NCBI GenBank assembly: GCA_964649085.1
Contig: CAZYPN010000021.1
Location: forward strand, 42,973-106,972
Direction of reading: 5' to 3'
DNA from: JADMJV01 sp964649085
Lineage (GTDB): Bacteria; Vulcanimicrobiota; Xenobia; Xenobiales; JADMJV01
DNA: 64,000 bases
Numbering within the stretch: the first letter of the stretch is position 1; every line of letters begins with the position of its first letter. The translations under genes were made by a program, and so were the position numbers. Positions 24,805 through 32,831 of this stretch are shown piece after piece. The notes under the pieces are model-generated. The model saw nothing but the letters and a program-made list of their open reading frames with translations, had not been told where the DNA came from and made no database searches.

Positions 24805-25787
24805 GAGGGCCTGACCCCGCTGCGATACCGTGGCACAATAACCTGGGCCAGCCCCAGCAAGCCCAGGCCCAGGCCCACAAACCAGAAGAACTGGTGGCGC
24901 TTGCGGCTGCTTAACTCTTGCTCCAGGCGCCGACGTTCTTGCTCCTGGATGGCGGCGATCAATGGATCCAGGTGATCGCTGTTGTTGCTCAAGCGAATGC
25001 ATCGGCCCCCCGTGGTGGCGGCAATCTCGGTCAGTGCCTTGTGGTCGGCCCGGGTGATCACGGTCTTGCCCTCGGTGTCCTTGTGGTAGCCACCTCCATC
25101 CAGGGGAATCGGCGCCCCGTCGGGGTTGCCGATGGCCACGGTATGGACGACGATATTCCTCTTGGCCAGCTGTTTGGCCACATCCAGAGGCTTGCCCAGC
25201 CGATCCTCGCCATCGCTGAGCAACACGACCACGCGCGAGCCGGGAGCTCCTTGACCAGGCAGCAGACTGGCAGCCACCTCCAGAGCCTTGCCCAGATTGG
25301 TGCCCTGGCGGGGAAAGGAATTCTCTTCCAGTTGCTCCAGAAACAGAGTGGCAGCCCCGCCGTCGCGGGTCAGCGGGCAAAAGACGAAGGCTTCGTCGGT
25401 AAAGCCCACCAGGCCGAAGCGATTGCCCTCCAGGCGCCGAATCAGTTCGGCCAGCTCCTGGCGCGCTGCCAGCTTTCGACTTGGCACCAGATCCTCTGCC
25501 AGCATACTGCGGGAACAATCCACGGCGAAGACAATGTCGTAGGAACTGCGCTCGATGCGAATGCGCTCCACGCCCCAGCGCGGACCTGCCCAGGCCACGA
25601 TCCAGCTGAGCAGGGCCAGCCAGCGCAGCAGCGCCACCGCCCTCATACGCCCGGGGCGAGACTCCTGGGCCAGTCGTTTCCAGGCCTCGGCGGATACCCC
25701 GTCGGGCTGAGGATAGCGCCGCAGCCAATAGACCCCCAGGGCGAGGACAGGCAGCAGCCAGAGCAAGCGCAGAGGGTGGTCGAACAT
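24801..25787 (-). CDS. batB: BatB-like VWA-domain membrane protein
   Basis: 328 residues. An N-terminal transmembrane helix (LLWLLPVLALGVYWL) and a second at about 50-67 (LLRWLALLSWIVAWAG) precede a von Willebrand factor A domain with metal-ion-dependent adhesion site residues DCSRSM and LLSDGED, and a third helix near the C-terminus (FFWFVGLGLGLLGL). This is the BatB (and BatA) layout: VWA domain in the periplasm between membrane helices. ATG 25787 overlaps the batA stop as TGATG; an upstream reading to 25841 is in frame but crosses batA. Expected to pair with the MoxR ATPase. Confidence 0.88.
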   Translation of the reverse strand: MFDHPLRLLWLLPVLALGVYWLRRYPQPDGVSAEAWKRLAQESRPGRMRAVALLRWLALLSWIVAWAGPRWGVERIRIERSSYDIVFAVDCSRSMLAEDLVPSRKLAARQELAELIRRLEGNRFGLVGFTDEAFVFCPLTRDGGAATLFLEQLEENSFPRQGTNLGKALEVAASLLPGQGAPGSRVVVLLSDGEDRLGKPLDVAKQLAKRNIVVHTVAIGNPDGAPIPLDGGGYHKDTEGKTVITRADHKALTEIAATTGGRCIRLSNNSDHLDPLIAAIQEQERRRLEQELSSRKRHQFFWFVGLGLGLLGLAQVIVPRYRSGVRPS

Positions 25788-26791
25788 CAGGGACGCTCCC
25801 GTCGCGGGCCGTGTTCTTCCCAGAGAAACAGCAACAAGCACAGAATGGCGGCCAGCAGGGGCCAGTCATATAGCTCCCGGTATTCCACCTGCTGGCGAGA
25901 GGGCGCATCGTTCTTTTCCAGACGGTCGATCTCGTTGAAGATTTTTTCCAGACTATCGGTATCGGTAGCGCGGAAGAACTTGCCTCCGGTGCGCTGGGCG
26001 ATTTCGGTCAGGGTGCCCTCATCCAGGTCGACGCGCACCATCACCTGACGACTCATGCCCAGGGCATCACGCACCTGAACCGGGGCTTCGCCGCGCGTAG
26101 CGGCTCCGATCGTGTAAATACGTACGCCGAAGGTTCGGGCCAGATCGGCGGCGGCCAGAGGATCGATTTCGCCGGCGTTGCTGCGTCCGTCGGTCAACAA
26201 GATGACCACCTTGCTTTTGCCCTGGGCTTTCTTCAGGCGATTGACCGAAGTGGCGATGCCGTTGCCGATGGCCGTGCCGTCGACGCCGGTCTGGCCTGCC
26301 TGGATGTGCTGCAGGTAGCTGAGCAGGGTCTGATGGTCGCTGGTCAGGGGACACTGGGTCAGCGCCTGACCTCCGAAACAGACCAGTCCGATGCGGTCCC
26401 CGCTGCGCCCCTCAATGAAGCGAGTGCTGACCTGCAGGGCCGCGGCCAGGCGATTGGGCTGCAGGTCCATGGCCTCCATGCTGGTGGAGGTGTCGAGACA
26501 CAGCACGATGTCGATTCCCTGGGTTTGCTGGACCTTCACTTCCAGTCCGCGCTGGGGTCGGGCCAGGGCCACCAGGCCCAACAGGCAAGCCACCACCAGC
26601 CACGACCACGGAAAGGTGCGCTCGCTGCGCGGGGACACGCCCGGAAGCCCTTCCACCAGTTGCAAACTGGGCCAGGCCAGGCTGGGACGGCGTCGCAGAG
26701 CGGAGCGATAGCTGGGCCAAAGACAGGCCAGCAGCCCCAGCGCCAGCAGCAATACCGCCGGACTGTGCCAGTGGAGAAATTCGCGGGTCAC
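25787..26791 (-). CDS. batA: BatA-like VWA-domain membrane protein
   Basis: 334 residues. GTG 26791, overlapping the previous stop as GTGA, gives an N-terminal helix (SPAVLLLALGLLACLWPSY), a second at about 55-72 (WSWLVVACLLGLVALARP), a VWA domain with DTSTSM, TDGRSNAG and the Thr in AIGNGIATS, then a C-terminal helix (WPLLAAILCLLLFLW). BatA and BatB are the paired VWA proteins of the aerotolerance operon, first described in Bacteroides fragilis; in Leptospira and Francisella the system supports oxidative or envelope stress resistance. Role here is inferred from the whole operon. Confidence 0.9.
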   Translation of the reverse strand: MTREFLHWHSPAVLLLALGLLACLWPSYRSALRRRPSLAWPSLQLVEGLPGVSPRSERTFPWSWLVVACLLGLVALARPQRGLEVKVQQTQGIDIVLCLDTSTSMEAMDLQPNRLAAALQVSTRFIEGRSGDRIGLVCFGGQALTQCPLTSDHQTLLSYLQHIQAGQTGVDGTAIGNGIATSVNRLKKAQGKSKVVILLTDGRSNAGEIDPLAAADLARTFGVRIYTIGAATRGEAPVQVRDALGMSRQVMVRVDLDEGTLTEIAQRTGGKFFRATDTDSLEKIFNEIDRLEKNDAPSRQQVEYRELYDWPLLAAILCLLLFLWEEHGPRRERP

Positions 26792-27741
26792 GGCTTCACC
26801 TCGCTCGGCGGGGCATGCTGCTCTACCAAAGCCGAGGCCCACTGCAAATGTTGCTCGGACTTCTCGAGGGCAGGGTAGAGGCGAGCGAATTTGACCAGAT
26901 CGGCCACTTCGAGAATTTCCTTTAACTGGCGATGGGCCTCGTGCTCCAGCGTCAGCGTCTTGAGGATCTCGCTGGTGGTCTGTTCGAGCAGCGGACACGA
27001 CATGCGCCAACCCAGGTAGAAGCGCAATAAATACGTCAGTTTCTCATAGTGTTCTTCCCAGCGCCCTTCACGGTCCCAGCGTTGCTGGCGCAGTTCTTCC
27101 AACTGCTTGAGGGCCCACGGGTAGGGAGGAAGCAGGGGAGCCGAGGCCACTACCCGAGGCTTTTGCATCCAGCGCTTCAGGGCGTACACAAGGGCGCCCA
27201 GCAGACCCAGGGCCAGCAGCCCCAGCAGCCAGAGAATCAGCGGTATGGGCTGCAACTGCAGGCCCTTGGCGTCGCGAATCTGGCCGGGCTGGTCGGTGGG
27301 CCCCGCCGGCACTCGATCTACCTGCAGCTTCAGGGCGGGGGTCTTCAGGAGTTGCGCTGAGGAACTACCCTGCGGAAGGTAGCGCAACTCCCATTCCGGC
27401 AGCGTCAAATTGCCGGTCTCGTAGGCGGTTACCTTGAGGCGAATCTCCCAGGTTTTGCGTTCGCCCTGTCCCGGTAGGGCCAGACTGGCGCCGTCTTTGA
27501 CCACCACGGGCTTCAGTTCCAGCTTGTCGGGTTCGGGAAAGGTGAATTGCACATTGGCGGGACCTTCAATTCGATAGGTAAGGCGGGCGCTCTGGCCCAG
27601 TTCAAAGCGGGCCCGATCAATGCTGGCGGTCACTTGAAAGGGGCCCTGCTGCAGACGAGCTTCTCCACCTTCCACCTGGGCCTGGGCGAGCAGCACCAGG
27701 GTCAGTGCTACCCCCACGGCTCTTCGGCCGGAGAAGCTCAC
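26788..27741 (-). CDS. Membrane protein with BatD-like N-terminus and DUF4381-like tail
   Basis: 317 residues. Signal peptide (8-24), an Ig-like periplasmic domain (FQVTASIDRARFELGQSARLTYRI; FTFPEPDKLELKPVVV) similar to BatD repeats, one transmembrane helix (ILWLLGLLALGLLGALVYAL), then a helical cytoplasmic domain (ALKQLEELRQQRWDREGRWEEHYEKLTYLLRFYL...) that resembles DUF4381 proteins found next to MoxR/DUF58 genes. GTG 27741 overlaps the DUF58 stop as GTGA. Its place between DUF58 and batA is the usual one for such a gene. Confidence 0.8.
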   Translation of the reverse strand: MSFSGRRAVGVALTLVLLAQAQVEGGEARLQQGPFQVTASIDRARFELGQSARLTYRIEGPANVQFTFPEPDKLELKPVVVKDGASLALPGQGERKTWEIRLKVTAYETGNLTLPEWELRYLPQGSSSAQLLKTPALKLQVDRVPAGPTDQPGQIRDAKGLQLQPIPLILWLLGLLALGLLGALVYALKRWMQKPRVVASAPLLPPYPWALKQLEELRQQRWDREGRWEEHYEKLTYLLRFYLGWRMSCPLLEQTTSEILKTLTLEHEAHRQLKEILEVADLVKFARLYPALEKSEQHLQWASALVEQHAPPSEVKP

Positions 27742-28676
27742 GGGTTGACCCTGCGGCGAAAGCGTCGCCGTTTCTTCTGTTGAAAGAATCGGGTCAGGGG
27801 ACCGACCACGGGGTCGGCCGTGGAAAACTCGGCCCAATCGACCTGCTGACCGTCCAGCAACTGTCGGGTCTTTTCCCACTGCTGCTGTACCTTCTGCTGA
27901 TAGGCTTTGCGAAACTCGGGGCGGCCGGTGTCGATCAGCGCCCCCTGGTGACTTTCCAGATCCCTGAGCCTCAGCCGACCCAGATCGGGAAGCTCTTTTT
28001 CCCACGGGTCTACAATGCGCAGCACCGAAAGGTCGTGGCGTTTTTGGGCTCGGGCCAGAGCCTTGGAAAAGTCGGGGCAGATCAGGTCGGACAGGACGAA
28101 GACCAGGGCTCGCCGTTTGAAGATCTGATTCAGTCCATCGAGCACAATGTCCAGGCGCGAGTTCTCGGGCTGAGCGGGGGCCGCCAGCACCTCTCCAAGG
28201 ATGCGCATCAGGTGGCGCCTACCCTTGCGCGGCGGCAGCACATGCTCGATATCTTTGCAAAATCGGACCAGCCCCACTTTGTCTCCGTTCTGGAGTGCAG
28301 AAAAGGCCAGCAGGGCTGCAAGTTCCCCAGCCACCTCACGTTTGGTTCGCGACTGGCTGGAAAAGTCCATCGAGGCGCTGGAGTCGATGATCAACAACAT
28401 GGCCAGTTCGCGCTCTTCTTCGTTGCGCTTGACGAAGGGGCGACCGAGCCGGGCGGTTACGTTCCAATCCAGGGCTCGTACATCATCGCCGGGTTGATAC
28501 TCGCGAATCTCGCGAAACTCGATACCCTGACCTTTGAACAGGCTTTCATACTGGCCCGCAAAAACTTCCTGAACCATGCGGGTGGCCACCACTTCCAGCC
28601 GCCGGAGGCGTTTGCCTGGACTCTCGGTGGGCTCGGGTGGAGGCGCCGGCCGGGGGGGGCGGAGCCAGCTAAACAT
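27738..28676 (-). CDS. DUF58 domain protein
   Basis: 312 residues, cytoplasmic. The DUF58 core is clear: GIEFREIREYQPGDDVRALDWNVTAR, RPFVKRNEEERELAMLLIIDSSASM, then a VWA-like fold whose first metal-site motif is DSSASM. DUF58 proteins work with MoxR AAA+ ATPases as adaptor or target. Its ATG follows directly on the end of moxR (the stop and start share one base). A basic tail ends the protein (QKKRRRFRRRVNP). In the operon it lies between moxR and the membrane subunits. Confidence 0.93.
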   Translation of the reverse strand: MFSWLRPPRPAPPPEPTESPGKRLRRLEVVATRMVQEVFAGQYESLFKGQGIEFREIREYQPGDDVRALDWNVTARLGRPFVKRNEEERELAMLLIIDSSASMDFSSQSRTKREVAGELAALLAFSALQNGDKVGLVRFCKDIEHVLPPRKGRRHLMRILGEVLAAPAQPENSRLDIVLDGLNQIFKRRALVFVLSDLICPDFSKALARAQKRHDLSVLRIVDPWEKELPDLGRLRLRDLESHQGALIDTGRPEFRKAYQQKVQQQWEKTRQLLDGQQVDWAEFSTADPVVGPLTRFFQQKKRRRFRRRVNP

Positions 28677-29665
28677 CAGGGGACTTCCACCCGGTCAAAG
28701 ATGTCGCGCAGAAGGGTTTCCGAGGTTTTCTCTTCGGCCTCGGCCTCGTAACTGGGTTGCACCCGGTGGCGCAACACGTCGTAGCCGATCGACTTGACGT
28801 CGTCGGGAGTGGCGTGGGCACGCCCCCGCAAAAAGGCGTAGGCGCGGGCTGCCTGGGCCAGGCAAAGGCTGGCTCGAGGCGAGGCGCCACAGGCGATCAT
28901 GCCGCGCAAGTGGGGAAGGCGGAATTTCTCGGGCTGACGGGTGGAAAAGACCAGATCCAGGATGTAGTTCTTCACTCGAGGGTCGAGATAGATTTTGGGA
29001 AGCAGCGCCCGCATCTGCCCCAATTGGTCGGTGTTGAGCACCGGGCTGGCCTGAGGTGTGGTCTGGCCGGTCATCCGATCGATGATGGCCGACTCTTCCT
29101 CGCGGCTGGGGTAGTCGACGCGCACTTTCAGCATGAAGCGGTCGACCTGAGCCTCGGGTAAGGGATAGGTTCCTTCTTGCTCGATGGGGTTCTGGGTAGC
29201 CAGTACCAGGAACGGATCGGGAAGGGGGTAACTGCGCTCGCCGATCGTCACCTGTCGTTCTTGCATGGCCTCCAGCAGAGCGCTTTGCACCTTGGCAGGT
29301 GCCCGGTTGATTTCGTCGGCCAGCACCAGATTGGCGAACAAGGGGCCCTTCTTCACCGAAAACTCGGCGGTTTGTGGGTTGAAGATATTGGTGCCCACCA
29401 GGTCGGCCGGCAGCAGGTCGGGAGTGAACTGCACCCGCTGGAAACTGGCCTGTAAGGCCGCCGCCAGCGTGCGAAAGGTGAGTGTCTTGGCCAGGCCGGG
29501 CAAACCCTCCAGGAGAATATGGCCCGAGGCCAGCAGGCCCACCAAGATTTTCTCGATGACTTCGTGCTGGCCCACGATCACCTGGCCGATTTCGCTTTGC
29601 AAACGCCGCAGTTGGGCGCTATGCTGCTCGACTTCTTCCTTGACACTGGCGAGGTCGTGACTCAC
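28676..29665 (-). CDS. MoxR-family AAA+ ATPase
   Basis: 329 residues. A MoxR-type AAA+ ATPase: IVGQHEVIEKILVGLLASGHILLEGLPGLAKT for Walker A, FTPDLLPADLVGTNIFNP, LVLADEINRAPAKVQSALLEAM for Walker B and MQERQVTIGERSYPLPDPFLVLATQNPIEQEGTYPLPEAQ for sensor 1. In the Bat system it is believed to act as a chaperone that remodels VWA partners. The start is GTG 29665, with AGGAGA 7 bases upstream; the stop of the small upstream gene is 9 bases before it. Confidence 0.95.
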   Translation of the reverse strand: MSHDLASVKEEVEQHSAQLRRLQSEIGQVIVGQHEVIEKILVGLLASGHILLEGLPGLAKTLTFRTLAAALQASFQRVQFTPDLLPADLVGTNIFNPQTAEFSVKKGPLFANLVLADEINRAPAKVQSALLEAMQERQVTIGERSYPLPDPFLVLATQNPIEQEGTYPLPEAQVDRFMLKVRVDYPSREEESAIIDRMTGQTTPQASPVLNTDQLGQMRALLPKIYLDPRVKNYILDLVFSTRQPEKFRLPHLRGMIACGASPRASLCLAQAARAYAFLRGRAHATPDDVKSIGYDVLRHRVQPSYEAEAEEKTSETLLRDIFDRVEVP

Positions 29666-29674
29666 GCAATTCTC

Positions 29675-30052
29675 CTACTCGTTGGGGTCTACAACCTCGA
29701 CTTCGAACTCCAGCGGATAGGAGTGCTGAGGCGTGAGGAAGATCAACTGGTAATCGACCCCTGGAACGGCTTCGGGGGAGGCGGTGACCTGCAGGTCGGC
29801 GATGCCGTGGCTGACCACCTTCAAGCGCGCTTCGAGCGGGGCTTTTCGGCCCTGGCGGTGGACTTGAACCCCGCGGACCAGCTCGAAGCCCTTGCCGTAG
29901 AGCCGAACCACGTCGGTTTTGCCACCCGGCCACACAATGACCGAGGACGGCTTGGAGTGCATGATTTCCACCTCGACATACTCGGTGGGATCCTGGCCCC
30001 AGGCCGGCACCAGGAGCGTGCACAGGAGCCACAGCAGGGCGATGGGCCTCAC
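29675..30052 (-). CDS. Small exported Ig-like protein in Bat operon
   Basis: 125 residues with a signal peptide (ALLWLLCTLLVPAWG) and a single beta-sandwich domain: VIVWPGGKTDVVRLYGKGFELVRGV, LKVVSHGIADLQVTASPEAVPG and YPLEFEVEVVDPNE. This resembles the Ig-like/IPT type of fold that marks a substrate or protein-binding module; no known family name. GTG 30052 overlaps the pseudokinase stop as GTGA, and it precedes moxR by 9 bases, so it belongs to the Bat operon. It could be an accessory periplasmic subunit. Confidence 0.72.
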   Translation of the reverse strand: MRPIALLWLLCTLLVPAWGQDPTEYVEVEIMHSKPSSVIVWPGGKTDVVRLYGKGFELVRGVQVHRQGRKAPLEARLKVVSHGIADLQVTASPEAVPGVDYQLIFLTPQHSYPLEFEVEVVDPNE

Positions 30053-31011
30053 AGGGCCTCCGCATTGGGAAACAGGGTTTGGCCGATGAGCATGACCAGC
30101 AAAATAGCCAGAATTGCCACGCCCAATCCCACGCGAATCTTTTGTTTGATGTCTTTGAAAGGGTCCTGGTTTTCCACGGTGAGAACCGTGATCGGCGCAT
30201 CGAGCTGGCTGACCGCCGAGGGCTTGGGATTGTCTTTCCAGCGCATGCGCTCGAGCCGAGACTTGAGCGTGGACATATTGATCACGCGTTTTTCCGGGTC
30301 TTCGCTGATCATCGTCTGGACCAGCGCGCGCAAATCGGCTTCTTCGCGATAGGCTTTCTTGCTGGTGTCGCCACCCGCTTCCACCATTTGCTGCAACAGT
30401 TTGCCCAAACACCAGACGTCGGAACGCGCGTCAAGCCGGGCGTCGGGGGCCTTGGGGGCATTGTCGTCGACGCACATAAAGCCCAGCTTGAGGTCGGGTT
30501 TGAGATCGAAGCCCAGCAGTTGCACCTCGCCGTCGGCATTGACGAGCACGTTGCGAATCGGTAACTGACCCACGAATTGGGGCTGGCGAGCTTCGTGGAT
30601 CTGCTCGAACATGGCAGCCATTTCGGTGATCCAGTGGACCATTTTGCTCAGCGGCGGCTGTTGCTCTTCAATATATTTATCGAGCAAAACGCCTTTGACC
30701 TCGGGAAACACCGAGATCAGGCAGCCGCCGTGGAAGACAAATTCTTTCGGAACCACGAAACCGGGATGGCGAATCCAGGACAGGGCTCGGGTGGCGCGCT
30801 CGAGTCCGCGCTTGACCTTGTCGGGTTCGCTCTCCTTTTCGGGTCGACCGATCTGGGAAAGGACGCAGCGGTGGTCGCCATTTTGCGTGTCCAGGGCCCG
30901 ATAGTGGGGGTTGATTCCCAATGGCGGCAGCACTTCTTCGATTTTGAAGCGCTCTGCAACGAGGTCCCCTACTTTGAAGTCGTCCTGTTGGACGGTTTCA
31001 TCCTGAGTCAT
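30049..31011 (-). CDS. Membrane-anchored pseudokinase, first gene of Bat operon
   Basis: 320 residues. The fold is that of a Ser/Thr kinase (KIEEVLPPLGINPHYRALD, WIRHPGFVVPKEFVFHGG, VHWITEMAAMFEQIHEARQP, ARSDVWCLGKLLQQMV, ISEDPEKRVINMSTLKSRL), but catalytic residues are lost: the catalytic loop reads VGQLPIRNVLV where HRDLKPxNxLV is expected, and the DFG reads GFD. One transmembrane helix lies near the C-terminus (VGLGVAILAILLVMLIG) with a short periplasmic tail. Start ATG 31011 has GGGAGG 6 bases upstream; the frame runs on to 31308 but without conservation. It may sense or scaffold rather than phosphorylate. A short gap separates it from the divergent NlpC gene. Confidence 0.8.
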   Translation of the reverse strand: MTQDETVQQDDFKVGDLVAERFKIEEVLPPLGINPHYRALDTQNGDHRCVLSQIGRPEKESEPDKVKRGLERATRALSWIRHPGFVVPKEFVFHGGCLISVFPEVKGVLLDKYIEEQQPPLSKMVHWITEMAAMFEQIHEARQPQFVGQLPIRNVLVNADGEVQLLGFDLKPDLKLGFMCVDDNAPKAPDARLDARSDVWCLGKLLQQMVEAGGDTSKKAYREEADLRALVQTMISEDPEKRVINMSTLKSRLERMRWKDNPKPSAVSQLDAPITVLTVENQDPFKDIKQKIRVGLGVAILAILLVMLIGQTLFPNAEAL

Positions 31012-31134
31012 TTCCGGCCTCCCAAGAGGAGAGCGTTTGGCGCCCCGCGCCATGACCCCTTCCGGCCGGCCGGATTTTGAAGATTTTTCTTCTCTGCAGA
31101 AGGCTTGTTGGGTGTTGGCTTTTAAAGTTCCTGT

Positions 31135-31899
31135 ATGCGCGCACCCTGGCTGCTGGGCTCGCTGGTGTTGCTGCTGCTCCAGGCGGGCAGGGCCGGAGAG
31201 GCTATGCAACACCGGGTTGAACAGGGGCAAACGCTGGCCTCCATCGCCAGGCGTTATGGTCTGTCGCTCAGCGCCGTTGTGGCTGCCAACCCCGAGGTCG
31301 ATCCCCATCGCCTTCGGGTGGGCGAGTTGATCTGGGTTCCCGCCCCCACGCCGCTGGGAGAGCCACCCGCCGCCCCTTCTGCGCCCGCGCCCGAGTCAGG
31401 GGAGGGCTCCGGATCGCTGGCCCCGCCGGGGGAATGGGAAGCGATCACGCTGGCCGATGGTCGGCGTGGTTGGGCACCTCGTGCCAGCCTGTGGCTGCCC
31501 AGCGCTCAGCCCCTGCCTCCCGAAGAACTGTTGCAGGTGGCGCGGCGATTTCTGGGTGCGCCTTACCGCTGGGGCGGCCAATCGCCCAACGGGGTGGACT
31601 GCTCGGGCTTTGTGCAGGAGGTCTTCCGTTTGGCGGGTCACACGTTGCCCAGGCTGGCCGACGAGCAGTTCAACGCCTGCCAGGAGGTGTCGGAACCCGC
31701 GGGCGGTGACCTGGTGTTCTTTTCGACCTATCAGCCAGGACCATCCCACGTCGGCATTTATCTGGGAGAGGGGCGTTTTCTGCACGCCTCCTCCTCGCGG
31801 GGGGTGGTCGAGGACGAGCTCGAGAGTGCCTATTTCAAGCCTCGCTACCTGGGAGCTCGCCGTCCGCCCAGCCCCCAACCGGCTGCCATGCAACCCTGA
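31135..31899 (+). CDS. LysM / SH3-like / NlpC-P60 cell-wall hydrolase
   Basis: 254 residues. Signal peptide (4-19), a LysM peptidoglycan-binding domain (HRVEQGQTLASIARRYGLSLSAV, about 26-70), a Pro/Ala linker, a short SH3-like stretch (TLADGRRGWAPRASLW) and a C-terminal NlpC/P60 domain. The catalytic triad is visible: Cys156 in GVDCSGFVQ, His205 in SHVGIYLG and His217 in FLHASS. This enzyme class cuts the D-Glu-meso-Dap bond of peptidoglycan stems in the periplasm. It lies 123 bases from the divergent Bat operon and 5 bases before the glycosylase gene. Confidence 0.95.
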   Translation: MRAPWLLGSLVLLLLQAGRAGEAMQHRVEQGQTLASIARRYGLSLSAVVAANPEVDPHRLRVGELIWVPAPTPLGEPPAAPSAPAPESGEGSGSLAPPGEWEAITLADGRRGWAPRASLWLPSAQPLPPEELLQVARRFLGAPYRWGGQSPNGVDCSGFVQEVFRLAGHTLPRLADEQFNACQEVSEPAGGDLVFFSTYQPGPSHVGIYLGEGRFLHASSSRGVVEDELESAYFKPRYLGARRPPSPQPAAMQP

Positions 31900-31904
31900 A
31901 CGAA

Positions 31905-32831
31905 ATGCCGGAGTATCCTGATATTGAACTCTACCTGCAGGCTTTGGGCAGCCGCCTGCAGGGCACTCGGCTGACCTCGGCAATCCAACGCGATCCCTTC
32001 ATCCTCGGCAGTGTCGAGCCCCCATTGCAGGCCCTGGTTGGACGACAACTAGAGTCGCTCGAGCGAATGGGCAAGCGCATCGTGCTGGGCTTCGAAGGTG
32101 AAGTCTTCATGGTCGTTCATCTGATGATCAGCGGACGCTTCAGCTGGACCGAGCCCCCCAAAAAGCCCCCGGCCTCTTTGTTGCTGTTGCAATTCGAACG
32201 GGGCTGGCTGGGGATTCGCGAGGCGGGCAGCAAGCGCCGGGCCAGGGTCGTCATTGAAGCCGGTCGGGAGGCTCTGAATCGCCACGATCCGGGAGGCCTG
32301 GAAGTCTTTGCGGCAACGGCCCAAGAGTTTGCCCGGCGATTGCAGTTGCGCCGCCATACACTCAAGCGCGCCCTGACCGACCCCAGGCTGTTTTCCGGCA
32401 TCGGCAACGCCTACAGCGACGAGATTCTGCTGCGGGCAAGGCTGTCGCCGGTACGCTGGACCACCCAGCTGGGCCCTGAAGAGGTCGAGCGTTTATACGG
32501 CTGCACTCGGGAGGTTCTCGAAGAATGGAAACAACGGCTTCTGCAGCAATGGGGAGAGGCTTTCCCTACCCAGGTAACGGCTTTTCACCCGGAGATGGCG
32601 GCACACGGCAAATTTGGCCAGCCCTGCCCCCAGTGCCAGCAGCCGATTCAGCGCATTCGTTTTGCCGACAGTGAAACCAACTACTGCTGCCAGTGTCAGA
32701 CGGGGGGCAAGTTGCTGGCCGACCGTTCGCTTTCCCGGTTGCTAAAGGGCGATTGGCCGCGCACTCTGGAAGAACTGGAGCAGCACCAGCGCCTCAGGAA
32801 AGAGCCAGATACAGCCCCAACGACAGGGTGA
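31905..32831 (+). CDS. Fpg/Nei family DNA glycosylase
   Basis: 308 residues. It excises oxidised bases and cuts the strand at the lesion. The N-terminus MPEYPD supplies the catalytic Pro2 and Glu3. Lys in MGKRIVLGF is the conserved beta-hairpin Lys, GIGNAYSDEILLRARLSPVRW the helix-two-turn-helix, and near the end CPQCQQPIQRI...NYCCQCQTGGKLL is the zinc finger (C-x2-C...C-x2-C, with an extra Cys). A 35-residue extension follows the finger. Fpg versus Nei cannot be settled by eye. It follows the cell-wall hydrolase after 5 bases and its 3' end overlaps the phosphate transporter gene. Confidence 0.92.
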   Translation: MPEYPDIELYLQALGSRLQGTRLTSAIQRDPFILGSVEPPLQALVGRQLESLERMGKRIVLGFEGEVFMVVHLMISGRFSWTEPPKKPPASLLLLQFERGWLGIREAGSKRRARVVIEAGREALNRHDPGGLEVFAATAQEFARRLQLRRHTLKRALTDPRLFSGIGNAYSDEILLRARLSPVRWTTQLGPEEVERLYGCTREVLEEWKQRLLQQWGEAFPTQVTAFHPEMAAHGKFGQPCPQCQQPIQRIRFADSETNYCCQCQTGGKLLADRSLSRLLKGDWPRTLEELEQHQRLRKEPDTAPTTG

